A DNA stretch of 64,000 nt, taken from NCBI RefSeq assembly GCF_000218685.1, contig NW_006763309.1, forward strand, positions 194,060 through 258,059. The letters are read 5' to 3'. This DNA comes from Serpula lacrymans var. lacrymans S7.9 (lineage: Eukaryota; Basidiomycota; Agaricomycetes; Boletales; Serpulaceae). The position numbers were made by a program, and so were the translations under genes. This document shows, piece after piece, positions 20,983 through 34,338 of the stretch (the stretch's first letter is position 1; each line of letters starts with the position of its first letter). The notes under the pieces were generated by a model. That model was not told the DNA's origin. It was given only the letters and a program-made list of their open reading frames with translations, and searched no databases.

Positions 20983-23900
20983 ATGTCTCAACAAGCTCAT
21001 GGCCAACAGGCCAATCCTTTCGCTAATCCATCGTATGCACAGCAGCCGATCCAGTACGCCCGACCTAGACAGGACTATGATAATGATTCAGAAAGCGGAG
21101 ACCCTTATACCAGCACTACCCGTCTTGCTACCAGCAGTCCAGGGTATTATGATCAGAGCCCGAGCCCGTATGGAGGTGCGTCGTACTACCTCATCCGCTT
21201 TGTCACCCCGCCTTTGCTGACGATCAACTTATTTTAAGTTCGCGACTCTGCCTCTGATGCAGGACTCGGCAGTCGCTCCTACGCCCCTTCAATTGTCTCT
21301 CAGGCAAGCCAGCCGTATGGCTCGCCTTTTGCTGACCCGGGCCAGGGCTCTCAGCCTTACCCAGCGTGGTCCCAGGAACGCCAGATACCCATATCCACAG
21401 AAGAAATAGAGGATATTTTTCTCGACCTCACTCAAAAGTTTGGGTTCCAGAGAGATTCTATGCGGAACATGGTATGTTTTCGAGCTATTCCCGTTTTGGA
21501 TCACGTTGACATGACTTCTAGTTCGATTTTCTCATGCAACTTCTTGACTCACGAGCATCTCGTATGAGCCCAAATCAGGCTTTGCTCACAATTCACGCCG
21601 ATTACATAGGCGGACAACATGCCAACTACCGCAAGTGGTATTTTGCTGCTCAGCTCAACCTTGACGACGCTGTTGGACAGTCACAGAACCCTGGTTTGCA
21701 GCGGCTCAAGAGTGTCAAAGGCCAGGTGAAAACGAAAGGTTCAAAACATCTTGACAGTGCACTCAACCGATGGCGGAACGCCATGAATAACATGAGCCAA
21801 TACGATCGTCTGCGCCAGGTAGCTCTGTACCTACTTTGCTGGGGTGAAGCTGGAAACGTGCGATTTGTACCAGAGTGCCTCTGCTTCCTCTTCAAGTGTG
21901 CGGACGACTATTACCGTAGCTCTGAGTGCCAGAACAGAGTGGAGCCCGTTCAAGAGGGACTGTATCTCGAACTGATAATTAAACCGCTCTACAACTTCAT
22001 GCGGGACCAGGGGTACGAGGTCGTAGACGGCAAGTTCGTGCGTAAAGAGAAGGACCACGAGGAAATCATTGGGTACGACGATATCAACCAGCTTTTCTGG
22101 TATCCTGAAGGCCTTGCTCGAATTGTTCTGGACAACAATGTAAGTACTATTTTATTTCAAATCCTACTGCTGCTCATTATTCCGTAGACCCGCCTTGTCG
22201 ATGTACCACCTGCCCAACGTTTCATGAAACTTAGTCGCGTTAAATGGGATCGCGTGTTCTTCAAAACATACTTCGAAAAACGATCCACTGCACATCTCTT
22301 AGTCAACTTCAATCGCGTGTGGATTTTGCATATCTCCATGTACTGGTTCTACACAGCATTCAATTCCCCCAAAGTCTACGCACCCGCTAATAAGAATTTC
22401 CCTGCTCCCGCTATGGAGTGGTCCGCTACCGCGCTCGGTGGTGCTGTCGCAACGCTGATCATGATCTTTGCCACTATTGCCGAGTTTATGTATATTCCGA
22501 CTACTTGGAATAACGCGTCCCATTTGACTACACGGTTGATATTTTTGCTCGTAATCCTTGCTCTCACTGGTGGGCCAACGGTTTATGTCGCCTATGTGGA
22601 GACTCGACCGGTTGTTACGACCTCGGCAGTTCCTCTCATTGTCGGTATCGTTCAATTCTTCGTCTCTGTTGTGGCTACCGTTGCATTTGGTCTTCTCCCC
22701 TCTGGACGAATGTTTGGCGATCGTGTGGCAGGCAAATCACGCAAATACATGGCTTCTCAGACTTTCACTGCATCATACCCGGAGCTCACGCGAACGGCTC
22801 GTTTTGCCAGCATATTGTTATGGTTGCTTGTTTTTGGATGCAAATTCACCGAGTCGTACTTTTTCCTCACCTCTTCGTTCAGTTCGCCGATCGCAGTTAT
22901 GGCACGCACGACTGTGCAGGGATGCAATGATAAGATTTTTGGTAACGCATTATGCAGTAATCAGGTTCCTTTCACCCTTACCATCATGTATGTTATGGAC
23001 CTCATTCTTTTCTTCCTCGACACGTACCTTTGGTATGTCATCTGGAATGTTGTGTTCAGCGTGGCACGATCTTTCTCCCTTGGTTTGTCGATCTGGACTC
23101 CTTGGAGCGAAGTGTACACTCGCATGCCGAAACGAATCTACGCCAAACTACTTGCAACCGGAGAAATGGAGGTAAAATATAAGCCCAAAGTGCTTGTATC
23201 GCAGATCTGGAATGCTGTCATTATATCCATGTACCGCGAACACCTTCTTTCCATCGAGCACGTCCAACGCCTTTTATATCACCAGGTTGATGGTCCGGAT
23301 GGACGCCGTACGCTTCGTGCACCGCCTTTCTTCACCAACCAAGCTTCTGGCCACAAGAATACCTTCTTTCCCGCTGGTGGTGAAGCCGAGCGCCGCATCT
23401 CCTTCTTCGCATCATCTCTCACCACCGCTTTACCTGAGCCGCTGCCTGTGGATGCAATGCCTACGTTCACTGTCCTTGTTCCGCATTACTCGGAAAAAAT
23501 TCTTCTTAGCTTGCGTGAGATTATTCGTGAGGAGGATCAGAACACCCGTGTCACACTACTCGAATATCTGAAACAGTTGCACCCGGTCGAGTGGGATAAT
23601 TTCGTGAAAGATACCAAGATTCTCGCAGAGGAGTCCGATGTGGTGGACGGCACAACGACCATAAACGAGAAAGGCCACGGGAATAGCAAAGCAGATGATC
23701 TTCCGTTCTATTGCATCGGTTTCAAAACATCGTCGCCCGAATACACGTTGCGCACCCGAATTTGGGCCTCGCTGCGTGCACAGACTCTTTATCGTACGGT
23801 TTCTGGTATGATGAACTACTCCAAGGCGATCAAATTGCTGTACCGTGTGGAGAACCCCGACATTGTCTCGATGTTTGGAGGCAACACAGAGAAACTCGAA

Positions 23901-26752
23901 CGCGAACTGGAAAGGATGTCGAGGCGAAAGTTCAAATTCGCGATCTCTATGCAACGTTTCTCCAAGTTCAATAAAGAGGAACAGGAAAATGCAGAGTTCT
24001 TACTACGCGCGTACCCGGATCTACAAATCGCATACTTGGATGAAGAGGCAGGTCCCAAGGGCAGTGAACCAAGGCTGTACTCGGTCCTTATCGACGGGCA
24101 CTCTGAGATTGATGAGGTGACAGGCAAGAGGAAACCGAAATTCCGCATCGAGCTCCCTGGTAATCCTATTTTAGGAGACGGTAAATCGGATAACCAGAAC
24201 CACGCCATCATCTTCTATCGTGGAGAGTACTTGCAGCTTATCGATGCCAATCAAGATAACTACCTGGAGGAGTGTCTCAAAATTCGTAACATCCTGGGTG
24301 AATTCGAGGAGTACGCTATATCGAGTCAGAGCCCATATGCGCAATGGGGTCACAAAGAATTCAAGAAGTCTCCTGTGGCCATTGTTGGTACTCGCGAATA
24401 CATCTTTTCAGAGAATATTGGAGTTCTTGGTGATATTGCAGCAGGAAAGGAGCAAACATTCGGAACGATGACTGCTCGTGCGCTTGCATGGATTGGAGGT
24501 AAACTCCATTATGGACATCCAGATTTCTTGAATGCTCTCTTTATGACCACTCGCGGAGGTGTCTCCAAGGCACAAAAGGGCCTGCATCTTAACGAAGATA
24601 TCTTCGCGGGTATGAACGCTTTCGGACGAGGTGGACGTATCAAGCATTCTGAGTACTATCAGTGCGGTAAAGGTCGTGACCTTGGTTTTGGTACAATCTT
24701 GAACTTCCAGACCAAGATCGGTACTGGTATGGGAGAACAGATGCTCAGTCGAGAATATTATTATCTCGGAACACAGCTGCCTATTGATCGGTTCCTGACA
24801 TTCTACTTTGGACATCCAGGTTTCCACATCAACAACATTCTCGTTATCTATTCAATTCAAGTATTCATGATCACTCGTAAGTTAAAGCTATACTCGCTCA
24901 TTATGCGCACTCTCTAACATTGTCCCAGTTCTCTACATCGGTACACTCAACAAACAACTGGAAATATGTCAACTTGACGCGCAGGGTAATGTTCTCGCGG
25001 GCCAGCCGGGTTGCTACAACCTTATCCCTGTGTTTGCTTGGATTAAACGTTGCATTATCTCTATCTTCTTGGTCTTCTTCATAGCCTTCTTGCCTCTTTT
25101 CTTACAAGGTAAGAGTCATGTTATTTCTCTATGGCCATATGCTCAACGCTGTGATGACAGAATTGGTGGAGCGTGGTACTGGCAAAGCTATCCTACGTCT
25201 CGCCAGGCACTTCATGTCTTTGTCCCCTATATTTGAAGTGTTCTCCACTCAAATCTATTCCCAAGCTATCCTCAGTAACTTGACGTTTGGTGGTGCGCGG
25301 TACATTGCTACGGGACGTGGATTTGCCACGACTCGTATCTCCTTCAGCATCCTTTACTCTCGCTTCGCTGGACCCAGCATCTACATGGGGATGAGAAATC
25401 TTCTCCTGCTTCTCTACGCTACTCTGTCTATCTGGATACCACATCTCCTTTACTTCTGGTTCTCGGTTTTGTCTCTCTGCATAGCGCCATTTGTCTTCAA
25501 TCCTCATCAGTTCTCTTTCGCGGATTTCATCATCGATTATCGAGAGTTTTTACGCTGGATGTCCCGTGGTAACTCCAGGACGAAGGCCAGTAGCTGGTAT
25601 GGGTATTGTCGACTCTCGCGTACTATGATAACTGGGTACAAGAAGAAGAAACTGGGTCATCCTTCAGAAAAGTTGTCAGGAGATGTTCCTCGAGCATCGT
25701 GGCGTGCAGTCGTGTTTTCGGAGATTATCTGGCCAATTTGCATGGCTATTATTTTCGTAGTGGCTTACATGTTCGTGAAGTCATTCCCCAACCGAAACGG
25801 CGAACAAAATCCGAGTGCGTTGGTTCGTATCGCTATAATCGCGATTGGTCCAGTGGTGTGGAATGCCGCCGTGCTATTGGCGTTGTTCTTTGTATCTTTG
25901 TTCCTGGGCCCCATGCTCGAGTCTTGGGGGAGGTTTGCGTCATTTATGGCCGCTGTAGCCCATTTCCTCGCTTTAGTTGGGATTGTCGCCTTCTTCGAAT
26001 TCTTCGTAAGTAACCCACTTTCATGGTCACGGTGTAGCTGCTTAGTCTAGTCACAGTGGTTCTTGGAGCTTTGGGATGCCTCACATGCAGTTCTCGGTGT
26101 CATCTCGATTGTTGCCATTCAGCGCGCCATCCAGAAAATCCTCATTGCCGTGTTCCTGTCTCGTGAGTACAAACACGACGAAACCAATCGAGCTTGGTGG
26201 TCTGGTAAATGGTATGGACGAGGACTGGGGAACTCCGCTATGTCGCAACCTGCTCGTGAATTCATTGTCAAGATCGTGGAGATGTCGCTCTGGAGTTCCG
26301 ATTTCTTACTCGGACATATTTTGTTGATAATTTTGTCGGTGCCCATCTTCATTCCCTTTATCGACAGGTTGCACTCCACCATGTTGTGTGAGTTTTTATC
26401 GCTTTCTTGTGCTTTGAATGTATGTTAACGTACTCCATGTAGTCTGGCTTCGTCCGTCAAAACAAATCCGCGCTCCCTTATACTCGACGAAACAGAAGCG
26501 ACAACGACGCTGGATCGTGAGTTGTTGAGTTTTCACCTTTGAGGTTATCCTTTAACCGACCATACCCCATCAGGTCATCAAATACACTCTACTTTACATT
26601 ATCGTAGTTGCAGCATTGGCGGCATTGATTATTTTGCGTGCGTACTCTACATTGGACTTGTATTCCGTAAAGAATACTGACATCACATCTTCGTAGCTGC
26701 CATCTTCCGGGATCATATCACGTTCCATTGCACTCTATGTCAAAACATTTAA
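20983..26752 (+). CDS. FKS1: 1,3-beta-glucan synthase catalytic subunit (GT48)
   Basis: Plasma-membrane enzyme that polymerises UDP-glucose into cell-wall beta-1,3-glucan under Rho1 control; the echinocandin target. Ten exons (20983-21175, 21239-21471, 21522-22139, 22188-24876, 24929-25108, 25161-26005, 26057-26387, 26443-26516, 26574-26637, 26697-26752) give 1,760 residues, full length for the family. Order: disordered Gln/Ser/Tyr/Pro-rich cytosolic N-terminus; Fks1 domain ([16 protein letters not shown]); N-terminal membrane cluster; central catalytic region with [88 protein letters not shown]-terminal membrane cluster. Hot spot 1 reads FLTSSFSSP (574-582) and hot spot 2 AWIKRCIIS (1281-1289), both diverged from the yeast sequence. 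The assignment is certain. Confidence 0.97.
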
Positions 26753-27124
26753 TCACTGAACAATGCGCTAGATACTGTGGTTCATTGGGTTGGATGTTAC
26801 ATTACCATCGACTCATCTGTTCTTTCATCTACATCCCTTGGATAGTATGACCTTTTTAGTTATCGCTGTATATGATTTTGCTTGCTCTTGTAATGTTACA
26901 CCCCGAGGATGGATATTGAAGAGACTCATCTCGTGAAACGTTGCTTTGATCTTACACTACGTAAAGTTACCTCTGAGATGTGCTCGGCAATCGTGATTTT
27001 TTAACCCGCTATAAGGTACCGGGTCAGGTGCTCAGCGCTCAGCCACATGGTGTATTATTAGGGCAAGTTCAAGTTACCGCGATATCATTCAAGTTCAGGC
27101 TCAAGAGTGCACAGGGAAGTCCAA
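26753..27124. other. Intergenic region
   Basis: 3' flank of the glucan synthase and promoter of the FHIP-like gene. No coding signal seen. Confidence 0.4.
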
Positions 27125-30100
27125 ATGGACTATTTCTCTAAATTTTTACGAACTGGAAGTCAACCTCCACCAAAGATAGTTCATGACCATGCCTCAGAAT
27201 TTCATCAATCATGGAATCTAATCAAAGTACGCGTTTCCTGCTGAATTTGATCTCAATTCTTATCCTCGCTTCAAGAACACCTTACAACACCCCGACGAAC
27301 GCCAGTTGACCAAAGGAATCAAGTCTACCGATGTCCCTGTTCACCTTCAATCTATGGTTGATTCATTAGTATGGGAATCATCGCGTACAGAAGAAGGGTA
27401 CGTATACTTATCCTATGAACATGCATGATGACTTGACGTTCAACCATTCAAAGGGCAACGGGTGCTTGCTTAGAGTATTTACTCAAGAATGGTATGTCGT
27501 CTTGTACACTACTCACTAGTCGTCTTCTTGAAAACTTCGTGTCCATAGATGTATTGGGTACTCTTGTCAAGCTCAGTGAACCTGATCGGCCTTCTGGAAT
27601 ACAAGCCGAAGTCTTACGTGCAGTACAAAACATGGTGGTTCTTATGGACGAACAGTTCCTTGTTCACTCTGCGGTTCATAGAGCTGTGTTGAGATTACTC
27701 AGGAACTGTGTCGGTGATGACATTCAGGAACAGTTGGACGGACGGAACAAGGTTATGGGTGCAGCAAAGGATATTGTTCGTAGCCAGCCCTCAGAGTACG
27801 AGTTAGACTGTAAGTTTCGGCTCTTTCCCGCTGTCTTATGCTAACTATGTTTATAGTGGTGAACTTACTTTGCATCCTTTGCAGTCGGATACGGACATAT
27901 CGCGAACTATTAATGATCTTTTTCCACGATAAACACTGGTATCACTCTGAGCCTTTGTTCTCTGTTGAAGAGGAAAATGAAGAGGATGAAGAGGAGGACG
28001 AAGAGAAGCAGACTCAAGATATTCATGGAGAGTCAGATGCTGTGCCACGTACACCTTCTCCATCACCTTCCCAAACCACAGTAACCTCCAGTCCAGCCTC
28101 CTCTCACGCTCGGAAGCCAGAATACGAGTTTCTTCTTTTCAATTACCTCCTCCGATTCGTACATCGTGAGGGTCAAATTGGCGATTTCGCTCGAGCAGGG
28201 CTTCTCTTCCTGATGGACGTTGCTATGTCCCCTGGAGAGCCAGTACATCGTTTGGCTGGTGATGAACAAGCTGCATCCTCCACAACGACAGAATTTGCCT
28301 CTGCTGATCCGATCACCGATGCTGCACTTGCATTGGCAGAGTACATCGTTGATGGCGATTTCTCTGAGGTGCTCGGAGCTGGTTTGGGTGCAGTCTATTC
28401 ACTGCTACCTTCTAAGCTGGAAATACGTAACCCACAGACAGTAGATCCTACTAACGTCAATGGCATGGTCATCGGGAGCAACGGGCCAGAGACAGAGGAT
28501 GAAAAAGAGAAACTCGAGCTAGTTCGTGAGAAGAATAGAGCAATGGGCTTGGAAGATGCCTCAAATCCTGACTTTAAATATCGACTGGATCATTTCTTGA
28601 AGCTTCTCGAATTTCTGCAAGATGTGCTTCGTCGGAATGTCATTCATGACTCCGAATCTACTCTGGATGCTTCCTCACTCGTCGGGACCGCTATTGTACA
28701 GTCCATTTTGGATGCTGTTCGCAGAATATTCCTGGAGAATGTCCTTTATCCTTCAATTCTGGAGTGCTCGGACATGGATGGGAGCGCAGTCGCTGTTATG
28801 TCCTATATCGATATCATGATACGAACACTTGATACCAACGGCCAGCTATCTGACCTCTTGGTCGAGTTTTTAGTTAGCGAAGATAACGACGAAGTCACGC
28901 GTCCACGACATCGTCAATCTATGTTGACCCTTGGTGGTAATGCCCCACCTCAATCCAAGTCTGGTGCAATTGCGGACAGACAAAACAAGCTCCGAAGAAG
29001 AAAAAGCAGTGCCATGGTGCTGTTGGAGATGGAAGCTCCCGACTCGAGGCGACAATCAGAGTATTTCACCTCCATGGGTCGTTTCACTCTCAAGGACTTG
29101 ATGCTTGCAAACCTGCGATCCAAACATCAGCAGACGGCTACAGCTGCTCTGCAACTCCTACAATCGATACTTGACCAACATTGTCAGCTGTGCGTTGATC
29201 GGCTCCTTGTTGTTATTTCTGATCCGCAGGCAACCAACTATCCTGAACCACCTATGATACCTCCATCACTAGATTCCCAGATATCCGTGGTAGAAGAGGA
29301 AGACGACGAGGAAGAATTTATATACCCTGGTGCAGAAGAGAACGCCAAGCCAGCCTCAGCCGTACCTCCCGGCCCTGTTTTCTTACAACCAGAGACCACC
29401 TATTCGACCCACGAGCGTGAGATGGGCCTCTATCTCACACTCGTTTCACGGGTAGATCCATCTCACAACGAAGATGCTTTCAGCACAGGCTACGATCACT
29501 ACCTCCGGGATGCACTGCAATCGATTCAAAGTCAAAATTGTTTCCATCTTGGTGATGATATAGACTTGGTAACCAAGATGAAACATCGTCTTAATGTAAA
29601 TGACCCTATTTTGTCACTTGTCTTGGAATCTCTTCGAGCATTTTTCTCCAATACACCCGAATTCAACATATCTCTGACAGGCTTGTTGGCTGCGCTAGCT
29701 ATATGCCCATACCGTTCGCTCGCAGGCTGGTTGACCTGTGCCCCTAGTGATACACCTCTTGTCAACGAGGGAGATGACGAGGGAAATATTTCACTTGACG
29801 GCGATGGCGATGACAGGTCGATCGACTTCCAGATAGAGGAAAAACTGGCGCACGATTCTATTCTGTTACCCGCTTCAAGGCTCGATGAGCAATCACGGCC
29901 CGTGGTCCACTCTATTTTCCAGGGACTGGTAGGCCAACTTGAGCGGTACCGCCAGCTAGTTGACAACTTTGACAAATACCTGCTCGAGCGTCGCCAGGGG
30001 CTTCTTTTCTCTGAGAACCTGACCGATGCGCTAACTCTGACTTTGGAACCTGTGGCTGAGCCGACCCAAATGGCAAAACTTCAAGCATCTATCTCCGGAA

Positions 30101-30615
30101 TTACCAGTGCTGTACTGGAAAGTCCTGGTCAGCGCGCGAAGCCGAAAGCAAAGGCATCTTCTTCCTTTGTATCGTTTTTGACACCAAAGAAGAATAAAAC
30201 AGCTCCTTTGAAGTCATCTGACGCTCCAGCCAACGCGGATCCAGCTACCCCTCCTAGGCCAGGCAGCAAAACCGTTGCTGCCAGTCCTTTTGGTTCACAT
30301 TATCAAAGTACTCGTGATATTGTGGTGGAACCATTCTTGGCCCCAGTTCCACCTTCGGGTCCCTGGACCCCTGCAAGGACAAAGAAATGGAATGCTGATG
30401 AGGAAGATGTGTTTACAGCAGGGGGTCAGTGGGGAGAAAAGCCATCGAATAAGCTTGACGATACCAAGGAAGAAGAGAAGGGAGAGAAAACAACCACTGT
30501 GACACTGTCGCAGTTACTAGACAATGTTGTTATACTGGAAGAGTCCATCAAAGAGCTGGTCGCTATTATCCATGCACGGCGGAGCCTTGGCATTGACTCT
30601 GTCCGGTATCTATAG
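27125..30615 (+). CDS. FHF complex subunit HOOK-interacting protein (FHIP/RAI16 family)
   Basis: Member of the FAM160/RAI16-like family; in animals and Aspergillus FHIP joins FTS and Hook to link early endosomes to dynein. Five exons (27125-27226, 27276-27397, 27454-27491, 27549-27809, 27857-30615) give 1,093 residues. The N-terminus (MDYFSKFLRTG, then FHQSWNLIK) and the helical repeat blocks (VQNMVVLMDEQFLVHSAVHR, YEFLLFNYLLRFVHREGQIG, DFARAGLLFLMDVAMSP) are the family signature. The central part is broken by acidic linkers (EEENEEDEEEDEE near 300; EEEDDEEEFIYPG). The C-terminus has KPKAKASS and ATPPRPGSK disordered sequence, then a short helix (VTLSQLLDNVVILEESIKEL). Family call good; complex membership inferred. 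Confidence 0.85.
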
Positions 30616-30921
30616 GTGTAATGGTTTGATTACTGACGTTTGATTCGTGCTTTGCTCGTGTACTTTTTATTACCTTCAAAGACATGCTTTTGACAAGCAT
30701 AGAAGATATACCCTGAATGACTCCTGAGGCCTGAATACCATTGTGTGACCTCACCAAATATAAAATTTGGCGGAACTAGACAATTGCTTTTCTGGACTTC
30801 ATATGACTCTCCTGGACTAAACAATACGACAACATAGGAAGATACACTACATATTAAATATCGTAGATACAAGAGGACTACAATTACACGTGAGCTACAA
30901 ATGATATCATAGAAATCTACT

Positions 30922-32044
30922 TCACTTCGCTCTCCTCGATCTCCCGGCCTTCTTCCCTCGTGAACTGGGAGGGGTGGTAGCACTAGAGGCCTTGGCTTTG
31001 TCACCAAAAAGCTTCGCCTGCAACTTCTCGAACTCAGCATCGTCGATCTCTGGCGGTTCCTCAACGTTACGTCTAGATTTTTTCCTAGGTGATTCCTCTG
31101 CAACGTCTTCCGTCTCCATACCCCTTTTTTTCTTGCCTTTGTCGGTTTTCTTCCCCTTTGAAGAGTCTGCTCCGGCATATTTGGCCGCAAGACTGTCAAA
31201 GAATCCGTCCATGTTTTGCTTTTTCTTCAGTATCAAAGCTTGTAGTGCTGAGTGATCCTCTTCATCATCATCGCCACTTTGCCCCTTCTTTCCTTTCCCC
31301 TTTCTCGACCCAGGCTTTCCATTCCCGTAAAATTCATCCCACACACCAAGCTCTTTAGCAAGCTCTTCTGCCTCCTTGGCCTCCTTATCGCCCTGTTTCT
31401 TCCTCACTAGCCTTGCTTTCTCATCCTTAACGCTGGATTCCCACTTAGCCAATTTGGCTAGCTCGCCATTGGCTATTAAATCAGATAAGGATTTGATAAA
31501 GCGTGGTTCATCGACGATAGTCGAGTGTGGTATGTGCATCATGATATCTCCGATTGAACCACCGGTTTCTTCATACGCCGCCTTCAAATCATCCAGCTCT
31601 TCTGAAGAGCCTGTGTGCGACTTTAGATTAACTACAGTTGAACTCAACAAATTTCTTACCTTGGTATTCCTTCTTCATTTCATCGAGTTTCCCCTTCGTG
31701 ACGCGGTCGAACAAATCCTCGAAGTACGCTTCCCATCCACCTTCCTCTCCAGCTTCGATACCCAAGCCCTCGTCAGTCCTGCCCGTCTTATCATATTTTG
31801 ACCTGCGGTTTTCGTCACTGAGGACAGCATATGTAAATCCTATCTGCTGAAACTTCGTAGACGCGGTAGCCTTGTCGGCTTCGCTCGCAGTGGCATGTTT
31901 ATCGGGGTGATAAACGAGAGCGAGTTTCCTGTATGATTTTTTGATTTCTTCAATTTTTGCCTCTGGTTTCAGTAAAAGTACAGCATAGAGGTCAACATCT
32001 TCCTCTCCAGGGAAAAATTGGGTGATTGGGTCCTCATCGCTCAT
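30922..32044 (-). CDS. DNAJC9-like J-domain protein
   Basis: Hsp70 co-chaperone; the human orthologue DNAJC9 also chaperones histone H3-H4. Two exons (31660-32044, 30922-31610) give 357 residues. The J domain is at about 17-85 with the HPD tripeptide in ALVYHPDKH and the preceding YRKLAL helix. It continues with the DNAJC9-type region GLGIEAGEEGGWEAYFEDLFDRVT, then GDIMMHIPHSTIVDEPRF, which is diagnostic for this subgroup. The C-terminus is Lys-rich (RKGKGKKG, KKTDKGKKKRG, PRKKSRR), fitting a nuclear, histone-handling protein. The DNAJC9 assignment is strong; the histone role is by family. Confidence 0.9.
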
Positions 32045-32280
32045 GGTTTGGTCTTGAAGTTCGCTGTTGAATGAGTGCGAGACTGTTACGGGATTACGCG
32101 TGTGACATGTGCGCGTCGCGTGACGAAACCGCGTGATTATATCTGTTTATGCTGTCACAGCATATGATAGGTCGAGTCTGCAATTCAGAACGTATTCAAG
32201 TACACATACATGTCGCATATGTCATCTATAATATACAACTACACAGCTATTACAATTCTCGGACTATTTATCTTGATAAC

Positions 32281-33750
32281 CTAGCGGAAGTAAACAGGAG
32301 CGCTTCCATAGGCCTTAACAATGCGGTTCGCCTCGTCCAGCGCCTGAACCACTTCTTCGGGTAAAGGACCCTTCTCGCTATCTGCACAGTTTTGTTCCAG
32401 CTGCTTAGCGCTGCTTGCCCCCAAGATAATACCATCAGTAGGGAGGAGAGCCGAATGGTGCTGGCACCATCGTAACGCAATCTCAGTAAGGCGGAGGTTG
32501 TGTTTGTCCTATCATCCCAGTCTCGTAAGTTCTCCGAGATAACACCGGCAAAGATGATTATACGAACAGCGATTCCCTTAAGCAAATCAAGTGCCTTGAA
32601 GTACCCTTCTTTTAGGTATCTTGCTCGATAATTTTTACCCTGGGTTGTTTTGGGGTCAAAGCGACCACCTTCCTGCACAGAGTCCTCTACGGATGTAACT
32701 TTCCCAGCAAAAAGACCTCCTCTACGTGCCAATCGACGTCAGATAAATAGGGGAGCGGTGTCAAAACCACTCACGCTAGGGGGTTGTAGATAACCATTCT
32801 GATGCCAAATTTTCGACAGCAGGGTAAGAGCTCAGCATCCATTTCCCTTGTGATTGCGTTGTACATCCTATCGTAGGTGATGCATTTCAGAAACCATATC
32901 CACACGAAAAAAAAAGTGGTGAATACGAACACTTGATATATCTTGGGCTGCACCCAGCCATTCGCTTTACAGATGCCTACAATTTCTGCAACCTGACATG
33001 TCCACATTAACCTACAGTCCCGGAGGTTGATAACAGCAGCTATAAAACACTCACCTCCCAGGAAGTGTAGTTGCTCAGGCCGAAGATCTCGCTATATCGG
33101 ACAGATTATGTACGTTTAAATCTGCAATACGTTTGGGAATTTATTTCGTACTGACAATTTACCCTCTTGGTATATTTTGTTGATCTCCCGCACAGTATCT
33201 TCGTAGGGCACGGTTCGATCGGGTGCATGCAGATACAGTACTCGGACCTTTTTACGCTGAAGATGCTGCAGACATGTTTCAAAAGTAGCCCGGAGCGACG
33301 CTGGCAGATGTCCAGAGTTCTGAGGTGGAACTCTTGATTATTTAGCGGACGAACGTAAGATTAGATTAGACATTTGTCCAGGACGTAGGGAACGCACTTT
33401 GTGTCAATGGTCGCATTTTTGAGATCAAGTTTGGCTAGCATCTACCAAAGGTTAGACGGTCAGATTTCCAAGTGTTCTTAAATAAATTACAAAGCGATGA
33501 TACCTGCTGTGTTGTCCCTGCTCCATAACCCTTGGCTGTGTCCAGTTCTGTATGACCGTATTTGAAGAATATATCGATAATCTCTTGACATTCACTCTGG
33601 TTCGAGGTTCGTACACCTCCGCAGCCCTCAAAGCCCATGGTCATAGTGCCCTATCATGACATATCACGTTAATATACAAGACCATCATATCTCTAGGAAC
33701 AATCATTGAGCTTCAGCACGTACAAAGATGAGGGGGATTCGGGTCGACAT
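32281..33750 (-). CDS. Aldo/keto reductase, AKR7 (aflatoxin aldehyde reductase-like) type
   Basis: NADPH-dependent reductase of aldehydes. The first exon is 27 nt (33724-33750, MSTRIPLIF) and the second 33504-33650; later exons run down to the stop at 32281. Catalytic tetrad elements are visible: Asp and Tyr in ELDTAKGYG, Lys in ATIDTK, His in YLHAPD. Other family blocks: PLIFGTMTMGFEG, VPYEDTVREINKIYQEGK, EIFGLSNYTSWEV, GIRMVIYNPLAGGLFAGK, IALRWCQHHSALLPTDGIILGASS, and the C-terminal AYGSAPVYFR. To stay in frame, the exon after IDTK appears to end at a GTCCTG donor and the exon after YQEGK at GTCAGT, both weaker than the other donors. Cytosolic, no signal. Family call firm; substrate unknown. 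Confidence 0.88.
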
Positions 33751-34338
33751 CTTCAAGATGAATTCTGTCCTGTGGACTTGGTACTGCAGTGAGTGGCGGG
33801 GGATTTGGTAGGAGGGAGATTCGCATTCACGTTGGTCATTGATTGCTTTTAAATATGATGAGTGAGTCTCTTCCGATGGTGGTCAGCAGACTCAGCGGCT
33901 GCAGGTCAAAAAATGTTTCGCCGAACCAAGATTAGATGGTGTGAAATAGTGGATGAGATAAGATACCATATAGTATGTTACAACCTGATTCTGTCGCTTG
34001 CAGTTTCATACCAAGCACTGTCACTCACTGCACCTCTCGAACCAAGACAAAAACAGGAAGTTTTCTTACTCAAAACCAAACATCACCACGAAATAGGTAA
34101 AAATTGTAGATATAATCTCACATCAAGCGATCTGTACAAGAACGAGTGACATGGTGAAAAAAAAAGAAGATTATACAAAACTACGTCCGTGGTAAAAATT
34201 TATAATAAGTTGCATATTCCACATCCAAATATTGAGATGCTGAGCAATAAATGAAAATCAGTATTCCGGTTCAACGATGAGCATATTACAGACGCTTACA
34301 TTTCCGACACTCGTAATTTTATCGTTGCAAACTCATGA
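33751..34338. other. Intergenic region
   Basis: Promoter of the aldo/keto reductase and 3' flank of the membrane protein gene. AT-rich; the one plus-strand frame (95 codons) has no recognisable homology. Confidence 0.4.

Noticed and set aside
23816..24211. Antisense frames inside the glucan synthase gene
   Set aside because: Shadow frames of a conserved coding exon.
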